This document shows, one piece after another, positions 9,229 to 18,452 of a stretch of 64,000 nucleotides of DNA; within the stretch, counting starts at the first letter, position 1, and each line of letters opens with the position of its first letter. Source of the stretch: Streptomyces sp. NBC_00258 (GTDB lineage: Bacteria; Actinomycetota; Actinomycetes; Streptomycetales; Streptomycetaceae); contig NZ_CP108081.1 of assembly GCF_036182465.1 (NCBI RefSeq), positions 2,294,001 to 2,358,000 on the forward strand, given 5' to 3'. Under the pieces are notes generated by a model. It did no database searches. It was not told the origin of the DNA and saw nothing but the letters and a program-made list of their open reading frames with translations. The position numbers and the translations under genes were made by a program.

Positions 9229-10068
9229 ATGACAGTCACGGACAGGGTCACGAACACGGACCCGAGCGGGGGCGCGGGCGGGGACGTCGTGCGGCGCTTC
9301 GAGGAGGACGGCTTCACCGTGGCGCGCGGGCTGTTCGCCCCGGCCGAGATCGACGCGCTGTGCGCCGAGTTCGCGGCACTGCACGCCCGCGGACCGGTCC
9401 CCGGACACTTCGAGCCCCGCTCGGCCGGGTCCGCGGGTCCCGCGGATCCGCTGCACGTCTACCCGCGGGTCATGAACCCGCACCGCATCAACGACCTGGC
9501 GCTGCGCCACCTCCTCGAACCCCGGCTGCGGAACGTCCTCGAACTGCTGCTGGGCGAGGAGGTGTTGGCCGCGCAGAGCATGTTCTACTTCAAGCCGCCG
9601 GGCGCCCGTGGCCAGGCCCTGCACCAGGACAACTTCTATCTGCGGGTGGAGCCGGGCACCTGTGTGGCCGCCTGGATCGCCTGCGATGTGATCGACCGGG
9701 AGAACGGCGGCCTCGAAGTGGTCCCGGGCACCCACCGCATGGACGTGTTCTGCCCCGAAGAGGCCGACGAGGGAGTGTCGTTCGCCCGCGAGTACGTCCC
9801 GCCGCCGCCCGGACTGGCTCCCGTTCCGGTCGACATGGAGCCCGGTGACGTCCTGTTCTTCAACGGCAGCCTGGTGCACGGCTCCCAGCCCAACCGCAGC
9901 ACCGACCGCTTCCGCCGCTCGTACATCGGCCACTACGTCGGCCGCTCCGCCGAGCGCATCGGCCGCTTCTACCCCACCCTTTCGATGGGCGGGGAGCCCG
10001 TCCCCCTGCGGGAGAGCGAGGGCGCGGGCCCGTGCGGCACGGAGTTCGAACCGGCGGGCCCGCACTGA
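9229..10068 (+). CDS. Phytanoyl-CoA dioxygenase family protein (Fe(II)/2-oxoglutarate oxygenase)
   Basis: A 279-residue PhyH-family oxygenase. The iron-binding facial triad is visible as the HxD pair in LHQDNFYLR (residues about 135-137) and the distal His in GSLVHGSQPNRS (about residue 218), followed by Arg residues that would bind 2-oxoglutarate. It starts at an ATG with GAAGGGA upstream. It is transcribed away from the AraC regulator at 9158. The family hydroxylates a wide range of small molecules, and the substrate is not predictable here. Confidence 0.92.
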   Translation: MTVTDRVTNTDPSGGAGGDVVRRFEEDGFTVARGLFAPAEIDALCAEFAALHARGPVPGHFEPRSAGSAGPADPLHVYPRVMNPHRINDLALRHLLEPRLRNVLELLLGEEVLAAQSMFYFKPPGARGQALHQDNFYLRVEPGTCVAAWIACDVIDRENGGLEVVPGTHRMDVFCPEEADEGVSFAREYVPPPPGLAPVPVDMEPGDVLFFNGSLVHGSQPNRSTDRFRRSYIGHYVGRSAERIGRFYPTLSMGGEPVPLRESEGAGPCGTEFEPAGPH

Positions 10069-10088
10069 CACCGTCGGATTCCCGCGGG

Positions 10089-10736
10089 TCAGGAACGCAG
10101 CAACTCCGCCGCGCCCAGGTCGAGTGCGCCGTCGTGCCAGGTCAGCCCACGCAGATCCCGTACGACGACGGAGGCGTCGGTGTCCAGGCCGCGCGGCCCG
10201 ACGCCGATGACGTACGCCCCGGCCGCCGCCCCCGCCGTGGCGCCGGCCGCGCTGTCCTCGAAGACGACCGTGCGTGCCGGGTCCGTGCCCAGCTTCGCGG
10301 CGGCCGCCAGGTAGCCGTCGGGGGCGGGCTTGCCGTGGCTGACGTCGTCCGCGGTGATGAGCACGGGCGGCAGGGGCAGGCCCGCGGCGGCGATTCGGGC
10401 CCGGGCGAGGGCGTTCACTCCGGAGGTCACCACGGCCCAGCTGCCCTGCGGCAGGCTCGTGAGCAGGTCGAGGGCACCGGGCAGTGCGGTCGTGGTGGCC
10501 GCCGCCTCGATCTCCAGACGGTCGATCTCGGCGAGGGCGGCGGGCCGGTCCTCGGAGTCGGGCACGAGCAACGCGACGGTGTCGGCGGAGCGCCGGCCGT
10601 GCACCATCACGGTGACCCGGTCGGCGGCCAGACCGCGAGCGCGGGCCCACCGGCTCCATGCCTGGTCGACGCCCAGGTCGGAGTCGACCAGCACGCCGTC
10701 GTTGTCGAACAGGAGGCTCTCGCAGGGGATGTTCAC
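10089..10736 (-). CDS. HAD-superfamily sugar-phosphatase-like hydrolase
   Basis: A 215-residue haloacid-dehalogenase-type phosphatase. Motif I is FDNDGVLVDSD near the N-terminus (nucleophile Asp11, Asp13). Motif II is VTSGVNA, motif III HGKPAPDGYL and motif IV VFEDSAAGA. The cap domain lies after motif I, as in beta-phosphoglucomutase and 2-deoxyglucose-6-phosphatase relatives. The GTG at 10736 is chosen because GAGG lies about nine bases upstream and the first strand starts right after it. It probably dephosphorylates a sugar phosphate; the substrate is unknown. It converges with the dioxygenase gene, 20 bases apart. Confidence 0.9.
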   Translation of the reverse strand: MNIPCESLLFDNDGVLVDSDLGVDQAWSRWARARGLAADRVTVMVHGRRSADTVALLVPDSEDRPAALAEIDRLEIEAAATTTALPGALDLLTSLPQGSWAVVTSGVNALARARIAAAGLPLPPVLITADDVSHGKPAPDGYLAAAAKLGTDPARTVVFEDSAAGATAGAAAGAYVIGVGPRGLDTDASVVVRDLRGLTWHDGALDLGAAELLRS

Positions 10737-10834
10737 TGAAATGCACCTCACAGGGCGGGTTCCGGGCACGTCGGCCGACCTGCTTTCCCGGGGGCGGGGC
10801 GGCCTCCGGGAAGACACAGCATTGGCCGGGCCCT

Positions 10835-11851
10835 TCAGGTGACGGGACGGTTGCGGTAGCGGCCGACGAGTTCGCGCGCGGCGGTCTGCATCCGGGCGGG
10901 CGGCAGCCCCTGGGCCAGCAGGGTCAGGTCGTCCACGACCATGTCGCCGATGGTCTGGAAGGCCTCCGGGATGCCGCCCGCGCGATGGGCGGAGAGGACC
11001 AGTCCCTCCAGTTCGCGGGCCGGGTCGTCGGCGGCGACGGGTTCGTCGGGCCAGACGTCGATGCCCGCGAGCAGCCTGCCCTCGGCGACCCGTGCGAGCA
11101 GCGCGGGGAAGTCCACGACGGGCGCTCTGCTGACCAGTACGAGCCGGGCGCCGTCGGGCAGCAGTCCCAGCTCACGCTCGCCGAGCAGATGACGGCTGTC
11201 GTCCGTGACGGTCGCGAGGACGAAGACGAACCGGCTGCGGGTCAGGGTCTCGTCGAGGGTTGCCGGGACGAGTCCCTGCTCGCGCAGGACGGCCGCCGGC
11301 AGCCAGGGGTCGTAGACGCGGAGGGTGGGGCGGAAGGGCGCCAGAAGCGGGTGGAGGCTACGGCCGAGGTTCCCGAATCCGATCAGGCCGACGTCCGCGC
11401 CGCGCAGGAGTACGGCGTCGGCGTTGCCGTCGGACACGTACCGTTCGCGTCCGGCACGGAAGGCGCGGTCCTCACGGCTGATGCCGCGCGCGAGGTCGAG
11501 CGCGAGCCCGAGGGCGTACTCGGCGACGGCCTGGGCGTAGGCCGGTCCGCAGCCCAGGACGTGGATGCCGCGCCGGAAGCACACGTCGTAGTCGACGTTC
11601 GGGAAGAAGTTGCCCTCGACGTTGAGCAGGGCCCTCAACTCCCCTGCCCGGGCCAGACGTTCGGCCGGCAGATCGGGCTGGCCGACGACGGCGAACGCGT
11701 CGGGCAATGCCTTGTCGAAGGCCTCCCCGGTGTCCGGTTCCACGACGGTGAAGCGGTCGTGGAACCGGGCCAGCGCGTCCGGGGTGAAGATGCGTTCCTT
11801 GGGGTGCGGGTCGGCTTGCAGGATCACGAGCGGCTTGTGCGGGGTGCTCAC
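10835..11851 (-). CDS. D-isomer-specific 2-hydroxyacid dehydrogenase
   Basis: A 338-residue NAD-dependent dehydrogenase. The Rossmann motif GLIGFGNLGRSLHP sits mid-protein. The catalytic set is visible as Arg in LVSRAPVVDF, Glu in DVWPDEP and His in LSAHRAGGIPEA. The GTG at 11851 is preceded by AAGGAG; starting further upstream would run into the degenerate tandem repeat. It is related to hydroxypyruvate, glyoxylate and phosphoglycerate dehydrogenases, but substrate residues do not settle which. Its stop lies 98 bases before the start of the next same-strand gene, the HAD hydrolase, so a loose operon is possible. Confidence 0.9.
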   Translation of the reverse strand: MSTPHKPLVILQADPHPKERIFTPDALARFHDRFTVVEPDTGEAFDKALPDAFAVVGQPDLPAERLARAGELRALLNVEGNFFPNVDYDVCFRRGIHVLGCGPAYAQAVAEYALGLALDLARGISREDRAFRAGRERYVSDGNADAVLLRGADVGLIGFGNLGRSLHPLLAPFRPTLRVYDPWLPAAVLREQGLVPATLDETLTRSRFVFVLATVTDDSRHLLGERELGLLPDGARLVLVSRAPVVDFPALLARVAEGRLLAGIDVWPDEPVAADDPARELEGLVLSAHRAGGIPEAFQTIGDMVVDDLTLLAQGLPPARMQTAARELVGRYRNRPVT

Positions 11852-11882
11852 GGCTCTCCTTGCATCCGTCACGGTTCTCCTC

Positions 11883-11954
11883 ATGCCCGTACGAGAGGTC
11901 GTGCCCGCACGGCAAGTCGTGCCAGTACGAGACGTCGTGCCTGTACAGGAACGG
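11883..11954 (+). repeat. Degenerate 18-bp tandem repeat, four copies
   Basis: Four head-to-tail 18-base units, each starting with GTGCC (first ATGCC) and centred on GTACGAG- or CACGGCA-like sequence, occupy 11883-11900, 11901-11918, 11919-11936 and 11937-11954. They lie directly upstream of the 2-hydroxyacid dehydrogenase gene. No gene is supported here. Confidence 0.7.
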
Positions 11955-12090
11955 GCGTCGGCCTCACGAAACGGTAGCCCGGCGCTCGCGGCTCGGCAGC
12001 ATGGCCTGGGGCTCGCCGCCCGTGTCGCCGGGCTCTCCCCTCGTGTTCAGGGGGCCGGACAGCCACCGCTCATGAGGTGAGGCTTCTCGG

Positions 12091-12999
12091 TCAGTCGGCG
12101 GAGAGCCCCGCTGCGAATCCCAGGATCGCGTCGGCGACCGGGCGCGGGTTCTCCAGCAGCATCGCGTGGGTGCCGTCGATGTCGGCGACGGTGACCTCGG
12201 CACGGCTGTGGGCCAGTTCGGCGAGATCCCGGGCGAGTCCCTTCGCGTGGGCCGCCATCAGTTCGTCGAACCAGTCCAAGCCCGGGATCGACGGGACAGG
12301 CCGCAACGCGCGGCCGAGCAGCAGGGGCCGGTCCATGCGGCGGAAGAGCGCGAAGAGGTCGAGCGAGTCGATCTCGGCGAGCATCTCCAGGGCGTGCTCC
12401 CGCCCGGGCCGCAACTCCAGCTGGCCGTCGGCGCGTTCGTGGACAGAACGCCGGACCCCCGCCTCCAGCAGCTCGTACGGGATACCCAGTTGCGCGGACA
12501 TCGTCCTCTGCTGGGCGAGCAGGTCCTTGAGGCCGCCCCGGGGAACGACCTGGCCCGCGACCGTCGCGGCCAACTCCCGGACCTGGGCGAGCCGTTCCTC
12601 GGCATGCGCCGGATCGAGGCCAACGTACTGGCCGGGCCTCCCCCACCCGTATCCGTCCAGGTTCACCGCGCCCGGAGTGACCCCCGGGTGGTCGAGGGCG
12701 TACCGGACGGCGAGCATCCCGCCGAGCGAGTGGCCGACGGGGAGCGCCCCGGGTATGCCGTGCGTGTCCAGAACCGCCTCGATGTCCACGAGCACCTCGG
12801 GGATGCTCCACGTCCCGTCCGGCGAGAACCCGTGGCCCCTCAGGTCCACGGCCAGCACCCGGTGGTGGCGGGCGAGGAGCGGGGCGACGGCGGCCCAGTC
12901 CGCGAGAGTACGGCCGGCGCCGTGCAGCAGCAGGAGCGGTGCGCCCTCGCCGCCGTGGTCGTGGACGGCGAGGGTGACGTGTTCTCGGATCATGATCAA
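12091..12999 (-). CDS. Alpha/beta-fold hydrolase
   Basis: A 302-residue hydrolase with the oxyanion loop LLLLHGAGRT, the strand VLAVDLRGHG, the nucleophile elbow GHSLGG and the C-terminal catalytic His in DIDGTHAML. A helical cap spans roughly residues 130-230. It starts at an ATG at 12999 or an in-frame ATG at 12993; both lack a strong ribosome site. It has no export signal, so it is cytoplasmic. The substrate is unknown; the family includes esterases, epoxide hydrolases and haloperoxidase-like enzymes. Confidence 0.88.
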   Translation of the reverse strand: MIMIREHVTLAVHDHGGEGAPLLLLHGAGRTLADWAAVAPLLARHHRVLAVDLRGHGFSPDGTWSIPEVLVDIEAVLDTHGIPGALPVGHSLGGMLAVRYALDHPGVTPGAVNLDGYGWGRPGQYVGLDPAHAEERLAQVRELAATVAGQVVPRGGLKDLLAQQRTMSAQLGIPYELLEAGVRRSVHERADGQLELRPGREHALEMLAEIDSLDLFALFRRMDRPLLLGRALRPVPSIPGLDWFDELMAAHAKGLARDLAELAHSRAEVTVADIDGTHAMLLENPRPVADAILGFAAGLSAD

Positions 13000-13394
13000 A
13001 CACTAGAACGCCCGCTCGGGCCGACACTCCTGCGGGGTGGCCGGCCCTGTCGTCGTCGGGTGCGGGTGGGTGGGGGCGCGGGGAACTGCGCGAGCAACCC
13101 AGGACAACCAGCAGCCGACAACTGGCGTGAGCCACCGGCTTCTTGGGGGCGCGGGGAACTGCGCGACCAGCCCCCCACCCACCCGCAGACGACACACCGG
13201 CGCCCCCAGCGGAGCCGAACGCGGACTTGACGCACAGGAATTCGCACGGTTTGATCCCAGGCGTGCCCAGGCCCGCAGCCCGGCACGCAGAGGTACGCCC
13301 AGCCGGTATCGGACAAGGTTCTCAGTCCGGCCAAAGTCGCCAGGACCGGCACGGGGTCCGAGGCGGGGACGTACTCGCGATTGATGGAGCGGAC
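13000..13394. other. Intergenic region (395 bp) with an inverted repeat and two dispersed-repeat copies
   Basis: It lies between the divergent alpha/beta hydrolase and the GH114 operon. It holds two copies of the GGGGCGCGGGGAACTGCGCGA repeat core inside a larger imperfect inverted repeat. Nearer the operon is a possible promoter, TTGACG at about 13228 followed 18 bases later by TTGATC, which is a weak match. No operator for the GH114 operon could be recognised. Confidence 0.6.
13050..13193. repeat. Inverted repeat framing two direct copies of the dispersed GAACTGCGCGA element
   Basis: The left flank (GTCGTC..GCGGGTGGGTGGGGG, about 13050-13076) is repeated in inverse orientation as CCCCCCACCCACCCGC..GACGAC (about 13171-13193). 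Inside, the core GGGGGCGCGGGGAACTGCGCGA occurs in direct orientation at about 13072-13094 and 13145-13166. The same core recurs at 30.2, 42.5 and 52.2 kb. Confidence 0.75.
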
Positions 13395-14240
13395 ATGCCC
13401 GTCAAGCGTGGCGCCCGCGTGGGAGTGCTCAGGGCGGCCGCCGCCCTGGTCGTCCTCGCCGCACTGGCTTCCTGTACGTCGGATCCGGACGACAAGGGCC
13501 CGGACAAATCCACGAGGCCGAGCCCGAAGGCCGTTCGGCTGCCCCCCGTGCACGCGGGTTTCGACTACCAGATCGGCGGCGCCTATCAGCCGCCCGCCGG
13601 CGTCCGTATCGTCGCCCGCGACCGCAAGGCCGAACCCGCGCGCGGTCTCTACAACATCTGTTACGTCAACGCGTTCCAGGCCCAGCCGGACGAACGGGAC
13701 GACTGGCCCGCCGATCTGCTGCTGCGCGACAAGAAGGGCAAGGTCGTCGTCGACGGCGACTGGGACGAGGCCCTGCTCGACATCGGCACACCCGCCAAGC
13801 GCGAGCGCGTCGCGGCCCGGATCAACGAGTGGATCGACGGCTGCGCGGACAAGGGCTACGACGCGGTCGAGCCCGACAACTTCGACAGCTTCACCCGCTC
13901 CGGCGGTCTGCTGAGCGGGGACGACGCCACCGCCTTCATCAAGCTCCTCTCGGACCGTGCGCACGCCCGGGGCCTGGCCATCGGGCAGAAGAACACCGTG
14001 GAGCTGGCAGGTCAACGAGGCCGTACGGGGCTCGACTTCGCGGTGGCGGAGGAATGCGGCGAGTACGACGAGTGCGGTGAGTACGCCGAGGCGTTCGACG
14101 ACCGTGTCGTGGTGATCGAGTACACCGACAACGGTTTCAGGAAGGCCCGTTCGGGCTTCGGCGACCGGCTGAGCATCGTGCGCCGGGACGTGCTGGTGTC
14201 GACGCCGGACAGCGCCGACTACGTCCGCAAGACCCGCTGA
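13395..14240 (+). CDS. GH114-type endo-alpha-1,4-polygalactosaminidase, lipoprotein
   Basis: A 281-residue protein with a lipoprotein signal peptide (lipobox LASC, cysteine near residue 25), so it should be anchored outside the membrane. The mature part matches the GH114 family: FDYQIGGAYQPPAGV at the start, a LYNICYVNAFQ strand, the acidic motif DAVEPDNFDS expected to carry catalytic residues, then GLAIGQKNT and AVAEECGEY. The family founder cleaves alpha-1,4-linked galactosamine polymers. The ATG at 13395 has GGAG seven bases upstream; longer in-frame starts would run through the intergenic repeat. The next gene begins 12 bases downstream, so this opens an operon with a sugar importer. The family is confident, the substrate inferred. 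Confidence 0.88.
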   Translation: MPVKRGARVGVLRAAAALVVLAALASCTSDPDDKGPDKSTRPSPKAVRLPPVHAGFDYQIGGAYQPPAGVRIVARDRKAEPARGLYNICYVNAFQAQPDERDDWPADLLLRDKKGKVVVDGDWDEALLDIGTPAKRERVAARINEWIDGCADKGYDAVEPDNFDSFTRSGGLLSGDDATAFIKLLSDRAHARGLAIGQKNTVELAGQRGRTGLDFAVAEECGEYDECGEYAEAFDDRVVVIEYTDNGFRKARSGFGDRLSIVRRDVLVSTPDSADYVRKTR

Positions 14241-14252
14241 CGGAGGCTCCCG

Positions 14253-15575
14253 ATGACTCGAACCCGAGGTGTGCTGTGCCCTGTTGAGCGCCGCGGCCTG
14301 CTCAAAGGAGCTGCCGCGATCGCCGCAGCGCCACTGCTGGGCGCCTGTTCACAAGGCGCGTCCGACGGCGTGGGCGCCGACGGGAAGGTGACCGTGGAGC
14401 TGTGGCACGGCCAGGTCGACATCGCCAAGGACGCCATACAGGCGCTGGTCACGGAGTTCAACCGGACGCATCCGAGGATCCGGGTCGACGCCGGTGGCGG
14501 CGGGGTCGTCTCCGACGCGATGCTGCAGAAGGTGACGGCAGCGCTGGCCGCCGGCTCGTACCCGGACATCGCGTACGTCTTCGGCTCCGACCTCGCCAGC
14601 ATCGCCCGCAGCCCCCGGGTCGTCGACCTGACCGACGCGATGCGCGGCGGCCCCACGGCCTGGAACAGCTTCTGGGCGCCTGTGCGCGAGGCGGTCACCG
14701 TCAACGGCAAGGTGCGGGCCGCTCCCGCGCTGCTCGACTCGCTGGCCGTCGTCTACAACAGGAAACTGTTCCGGCAGGCCGGCGTCCCCTTCCCCGAAGC
14801 GGGCTGGACCTGGGAGGAATTCACCGACACGGCACGGAAGTTGACCGACTCCGGCCGTGGCGTTTTCGGAACGGGCTGGCCAGGCACCGGTGACGAGGAC
14901 ACTGTCTGGCGGCTGTGGCCGATGATCTGGGACCTGGGCGGGGACGTCGTCTCCGACGACGGCCGGAGCATCGGCTTCGCCGGCCAGGGGGTCCGGGCGC
15001 TCGACACCCTGCGGCGACTCGTCGAGGACAAGAGCGTGTACGTCGATCCGAAGCCCGGCGGCGAGCAGATGTACCAGGTGTTCCTGGGCGGCCGGATGGC
15101 GATGGTCGCGACCGGGCCCTGGCAGCTGCCGGACATCATGGACGCCGAGGTGGACTACGACGTCGTACCGCTGCCGTCCTACACAGGGCGGCCGGTGACC
15201 ATCTCGGGCCCCGACACCTGGACCGTCTTCGACAACGGCTCCGCGCGCTCGCGGGCCGCCGTGGAGTTCGTCCAGTGGATGATGCGGCCGGAGCAGGACG
15301 CCCGGTGGGACATCCGGGCCGGGAGCCTGCCGCTGGGTTCCGCGACGGAGCGGCGCCCGCGGTGGCGGAAGCACTCCCAGGAGACGACGGGACTCGCGGT
15401 GTTCACCGACGCGCTGGACTCCGCCCGGGTCCGGCCCGTCCATGCCGCGTACCCGCAGATCTCCCAGGCGCTCGGCGAGGCGATCGTCTCGGTCCTGCTC
15501 GGCAGGGACTCCCCCGACAAGGCGCTGCGCCGGTGCGCCGACAAGGCCGACGCGGCACTGCTCATTCCGCGCTGA
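14253..15575 (+). CDS. ABC transporter sugar-binding lipoprotein
   Basis: A 440-residue family-1 extracellular solute-binding protein. It has a signal peptide with an ERRGLLKGAAA start and lipobox LLGAC (Cys about residue 32). The mature domain begins VTVELWHGQ, has the family segment FNRTHPRIRV, and later MYQVFLGGRMAMVATGPWQL near base 15070, typical of oligosaccharide binders. GGAGG lies just upstream of the ATG. It is sandwiched between the GH114 lipoprotein and two permease genes, so it probably captures oligosaccharides released by that hydrolase. The exact sugar is inferred from context only. Confidence 0.93.
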   Translation: MTRTRGVLCPVERRGLLKGAAAIAAAPLLGACSQGASDGVGADGKVTVELWHGQVDIAKDAIQALVTEFNRTHPRIRVDAGGGGVVSDAMLQKVTAALAAGSYPDIAYVFGSDLASIARSPRVVDLTDAMRGGPTAWNSFWAPVREAVTVNGKVRAAPALLDSLAVVYNRKLFRQAGVPFPEAGWTWEEFTDTARKLTDSGRGVFGTGWPGTGDEDTVWRLWPMIWDLGGDVVSDDGRSIGFAGQGVRALDTLRRLVEDKSVYVDPKPGGEQMYQVFLGGRMAMVATGPWQLPDIMDAEVDYDVVPLPSYTGRPVTISGPDTWTVFDNGSARSRAAVEFVQWMMRPEQDARWDIRAGSLPLGSATERRPRWRKHSQETTGLAVFTDALDSARVRPVHAAYPQISQALGEAIVSVLLGRDSPDKALRRCADKADAALLIPR

Positions 15576-15655
15576 CTCCTCATGGATCCGGACCGCTCAC
15601 GGATCCCTCGCTCGACCTGTGCTGATCCCGCGCTGTACCAAGGGAGGAAGGCCGC

Positions 15656-16624
15656 ATGACATCACTGCCCCGCGCCATCACCCTCGCGCCGCAGTCCCAG
15701 CCGCGGGCACCGGCCGTCTCACGCCGCGGCGCACGGCGGCGCGCCCGCCGGGAGAAGGCCACGGCCTGGGCGTTCATCGCCCCGTCGGTTCTCGTCATCC
15801 TGGGCCTCGGCATCGTCCCGGTGGTCTGGTCGCTGCTGCTGTCGTTCCGCGCCGACGACCTGGTCACGCCGGGCCGCTGGGTGGGCATCGACAACTACCG
15901 GGCGCTGGCCCAGGACCCCAACTTCCATACGGCGGTGGGCAATACGCTGCTGTACGCGGCGCTGTTCGTGCCGCTGAGCCTGCTCGGCGGTCTGGCGCTC
16001 GCGCTCGCCCTGAACCGGCGAATCCGGTTCATCGGCCTCTACCGGACCCTGCTCTTCATTCCGTTCGTGGTGTCCGCGGCCGCGCAGGGCGTGCTGTTCT
16101 CCTTCATCCTCGATCCGGAGTTCGGCGCGGCCAACTCGCTGCTGCACACGTTCGGCGTCTCGCCGCAGGGCTTCCTGACCGACCCCGACCAGGCCATCTA
16201 CCTGCTGGTCCTGATCTCGCTGTGGAGCGGTGTCGGCTTCTGCGTGGTCGTCTATCTCGCCGCGCTGCAGGACGTACCGCGCGAACTCGTCGAGGCCGCC
16301 CGCATCGACGGGGCCGGCCGATGGCGCGTACTGCGGCACATCACCCTCCCCGCCCTCACTCCCGTGACGGTCTTCCTCCTGCTGTGGCAGCTGATCACCG
16401 CGCTCCAGGTCTTCGACCTCGTGTACGTGACCACGAAGGGCGGCCCGCTCGGGTCGACGACCGTGATCGTGTACTTCGTCTGGCAGCAGGCGTTCCAGAT
16501 GTTCACGGCCGGATACGGGGCCGCGGCCGCGTACGTCCTCGCGCTGGCCCTGCTGGTCGCGGGGGTGGCCCTGCGTGTCGTCCGGCGCCGACAGGGGCGC
16601 GTCGTGGAAGGAGCCCTCCGATGA
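15656..16624 (+). CDS. ABC sugar transporter permease (MalF/MsmF type)
   Basis: A 322-residue inner-membrane permease with six predicted helices. The cytoplasmic EAA loop reads ELVEAARIDGAGRWRVLRHITLP near base 16285 and is the docking site for the ATPase. An AAGGGAGGAAGG ribosome site precedes the ATG at 15656. Its stop overlaps the start of the next permease by four bases (ATGA), so the two are translationally coupled. No ATPase gene is present in the operon; in Streptomyces the shared MsiK ATPase usually serves such importers. Confidence 0.95.
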   Translation: MTSLPRAITLAPQSQPRAPAVSRRGARRRARREKATAWAFIAPSVLVILGLGIVPVVWSLLLSFRADDLVTPGRWVGIDNYRALAQDPNFHTAVGNTLLYAALFVPLSLLGGLALALALNRRIRFIGLYRTLLFIPFVVSAAAQGVLFSFILDPEFGAANSLLHTFGVSPQGFLTDPDQAIYLLVLISLWSGVGFCVVVYLAALQDVPRELVEAARIDGAGRWRVLRHITLPALTPVTVFLLLWQLITALQVFDLVYVTTKGGPLGSTTVIVYFVWQQAFQMFTAGYGAAAAYVLALALLVAGVALRVVRRRQGRVVEGALR

Positions 16625-17499
16625 GCACCCGTCCGATGAACGCGCTCAAGGTGAGCGCGCGCGGCACGAGTCCCCGCGGGGCGAGTCCGCGCAGGGTGAG
16701 CCCCTGGCATCTGCTGCTCGCCCCGCTGGCGCTGGCGTTCGCGCTGCCGCTGGTGTGGCTGCTGCTGAGTTCGGTGATGACGAACGCGGAGATCAACCGG
16801 TTTCCGCCGGCGCTGTGGCCCGACGGCATCGATCTGGGCGGCTACCGGTATGTGCTCGGCAACGCGATGTTCCCGCGCTGGTTCGCGAACTCGCTGATCG
16901 TCGCGTCGGTCGCCGTCGTGTCGAATCTGCTGCTCGGGTCGCTCGGCGGCTACGCGTTCGCGCGGATGCGGTTCGCGGGGTCGCGGGTGCTGCTCGGGCT
17001 GATGCTGGCGACCATGGTCATCCCGTTCCAGCTGACGATGATCCCGACCTTCCTGGTGATGAAGTGGCTCGGTCTGATCGACACGCTGGGTGCGCTGATC
17101 GTGCCGTCGCTGGTGACGCCCTTCGCCGTGTTCCTGTTCCGGCAGTTCTTCCTGACGCTGCCGAGGGAGATCGAGGAGGCCGCCTGGATCGACGGGTGTT
17201 CGCGGCTGCGCGTGCTCTTCTCGATCGTCATGCCGCTGGCCCGGCCTGCTCTCGCGACGGTCGCGGTGCTGACTTTCCTGACCACGTGGAACGACCTGTC
17301 CTGGCCGCTCATCGCGATCAACCACGACACGCAGTACACGCTCCAGCTGGGCCTGACGACCTTCCAGGGACAGCACCACGCACGCTGGTCCGCGGTGATG
17401 GCGGGCAACGTCATCACGGTGCTGCCGGTGCTGGTGGCGTTCCTGCTGGCGCAGAAGACGTTCGTCCAGTCGCTCACGTCCAGCGGACTGAAGGGGTAG
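16621..17499 (+). CDS. ABC sugar transporter permease (MalG/MsmG type)
   Basis: A 292-residue permease starting at the ATG that overlaps the previous stop codon. After a short repetitive N-terminus (ARGTSPRGASPRRVSP) come six helices and the EAA motif EIEEAAWIDGCSRLRVLFSIVMP near base 17170. It is the partner of the upstream permease. The PfkB kinase gene begins five bases after its stop. Confidence 0.95.
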   Translation: MSTRPMNALKVSARGTSPRGASPRRVSPWHLLLAPLALAFALPLVWLLLSSVMTNAEINRFPPALWPDGIDLGGYRYVLGNAMFPRWFANSLIVASVAVVSNLLLGSLGGYAFARMRFAGSRVLLGLMLATMVIPFQLTMIPTFLVMKWLGLIDTLGALIVPSLVTPFAVFLFRQFFLTLPREIEEAAWIDGCSRLRVLFSIVMPLARPALATVAVLTFLTTWNDLSWPLIAINHDTQYTLQLGLTTFQGQHHARWSAVMAGNVITVLPVLVAFLLAQKTFVQSLTSSGLKG

Positions 17500-17504
17500 C
17501 CGCC

Positions 17505-18452
17505 TTGTCCCGTTCCTTCGATCTCCTGGTGATCGGTGACGTCAATCCCGATGTCGTGGTGGGTCCGGTGCTCCGCGCGATGGCCTTCGGCCAGCGTGAA
17601 CAACTCGTCGAGCGGGGCGGGCTGGTCCTCGGCGGCTCGGCGGCGATCATGGCGTGCGGCGCCGCACGGCTGGGGCTGCGGGTGGCCTTCGCCGGGCGCG
17701 TGGGGGACGATCCCGCGGGCGCGTTCGTCCGCGGGGCGCTCACCGATCGCGGCGTCGACGTCACTCACCTGGCCACCGACCCTCACCTGCCCACGCCCCT
17801 GACGGTGGTGCTCAACGACAAGGACGGCGACCGTGCCATCCTCACCTCGCCCGGCTGTCTGACGGCGACAAGCGCGCGGGACGTGCCCGAAGCGCTGCTG
17901 GCGGAGGCCCGGCACGTGCACGCGGCGTCCTTCTTCCTGATGCCCCGTCTGGCACGTTCCCTGGCAGCCGTGTTCGCCACGGCCAAGTCCCAGGGAGCGA
18001 GTACCTCGCTCGACACCAACGACGATCCCGACAGCAGCTGGGACCGCGAACTGCTCGACCCCGTACTGGAGTTCACCGACATCCTGCTGCCGAACGCCGC
18101 CGAGGCCCGTGCGCTCACCGGCGAGAGCCAACCGGAGGCGGCAGCAGCGGCGTTGACGGGAATCGTCCCGCTGGTCGTCGTCAAGGACGGCTCCGAGGGC
18201 GCGCTCGCCCACGACGGAGAACGGGTCCGTCGCGTACCAGCCGTGCCGGTGGAACCGGTCGACACCGTGGGCGCCGGGGACAGCTTCGACGCCGGTTTCG
18301 TCGCGGCGACCCTGCACGGTCTTGACCTGCGCTCGTCTCTTGCGCTGGCCGCGGTCTGCGGTTCGCTCTCGACCCGCGGCCACGGCGGTACGGCCGCGCA
18401 GCCGACGTGGCACGAGGCCTGCGCCCACACCGACCTGGAGAGCCGCACATGA
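17505..18452 (+). CDS. PfkB-family carbohydrate kinase
   Basis: A 315-residue ribokinase-like enzyme. The N-terminal signature GGSAAIMACGAARLG and the C-terminal ATP/anion-hole motif DTVGAGDSFDAGF (catalytic Asp) are both intact. A TTG start at 17505 is chosen because AAGGGG lies upstream and only five bases separate it from the permease stop; a GTG at 17529 would remove the first beta strand. The stop overlaps the next ATG (ATGA). In this operon it would phosphorylate a monosaccharide released from the imported oligosaccharide, possibly galactosamine, galactose or tagatose. The substrate is inferred. Confidence 0.9.
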   Translation: MSRSFDLLVIGDVNPDVVVGPVLRAMAFGQREQLVERGGLVLGGSAAIMACGAARLGLRVAFAGRVGDDPAGAFVRGALTDRGVDVTHLATDPHLPTPLTVVLNDKDGDRAILTSPGCLTATSARDVPEALLAEARHVHAASFFLMPRLARSLAAVFATAKSQGASTSLDTNDDPDSSWDRELLDPVLEFTDILLPNAAEARALTGESQPEAAAAALTGIVPLVVVKDGSEGALAHDGERVRRVPAVPVEPVDTVGAGDSFDAGFVAATLHGLDLRSSLALAAVCGSLSTRGHGGTAAQPTWHEACAHTDLESRT

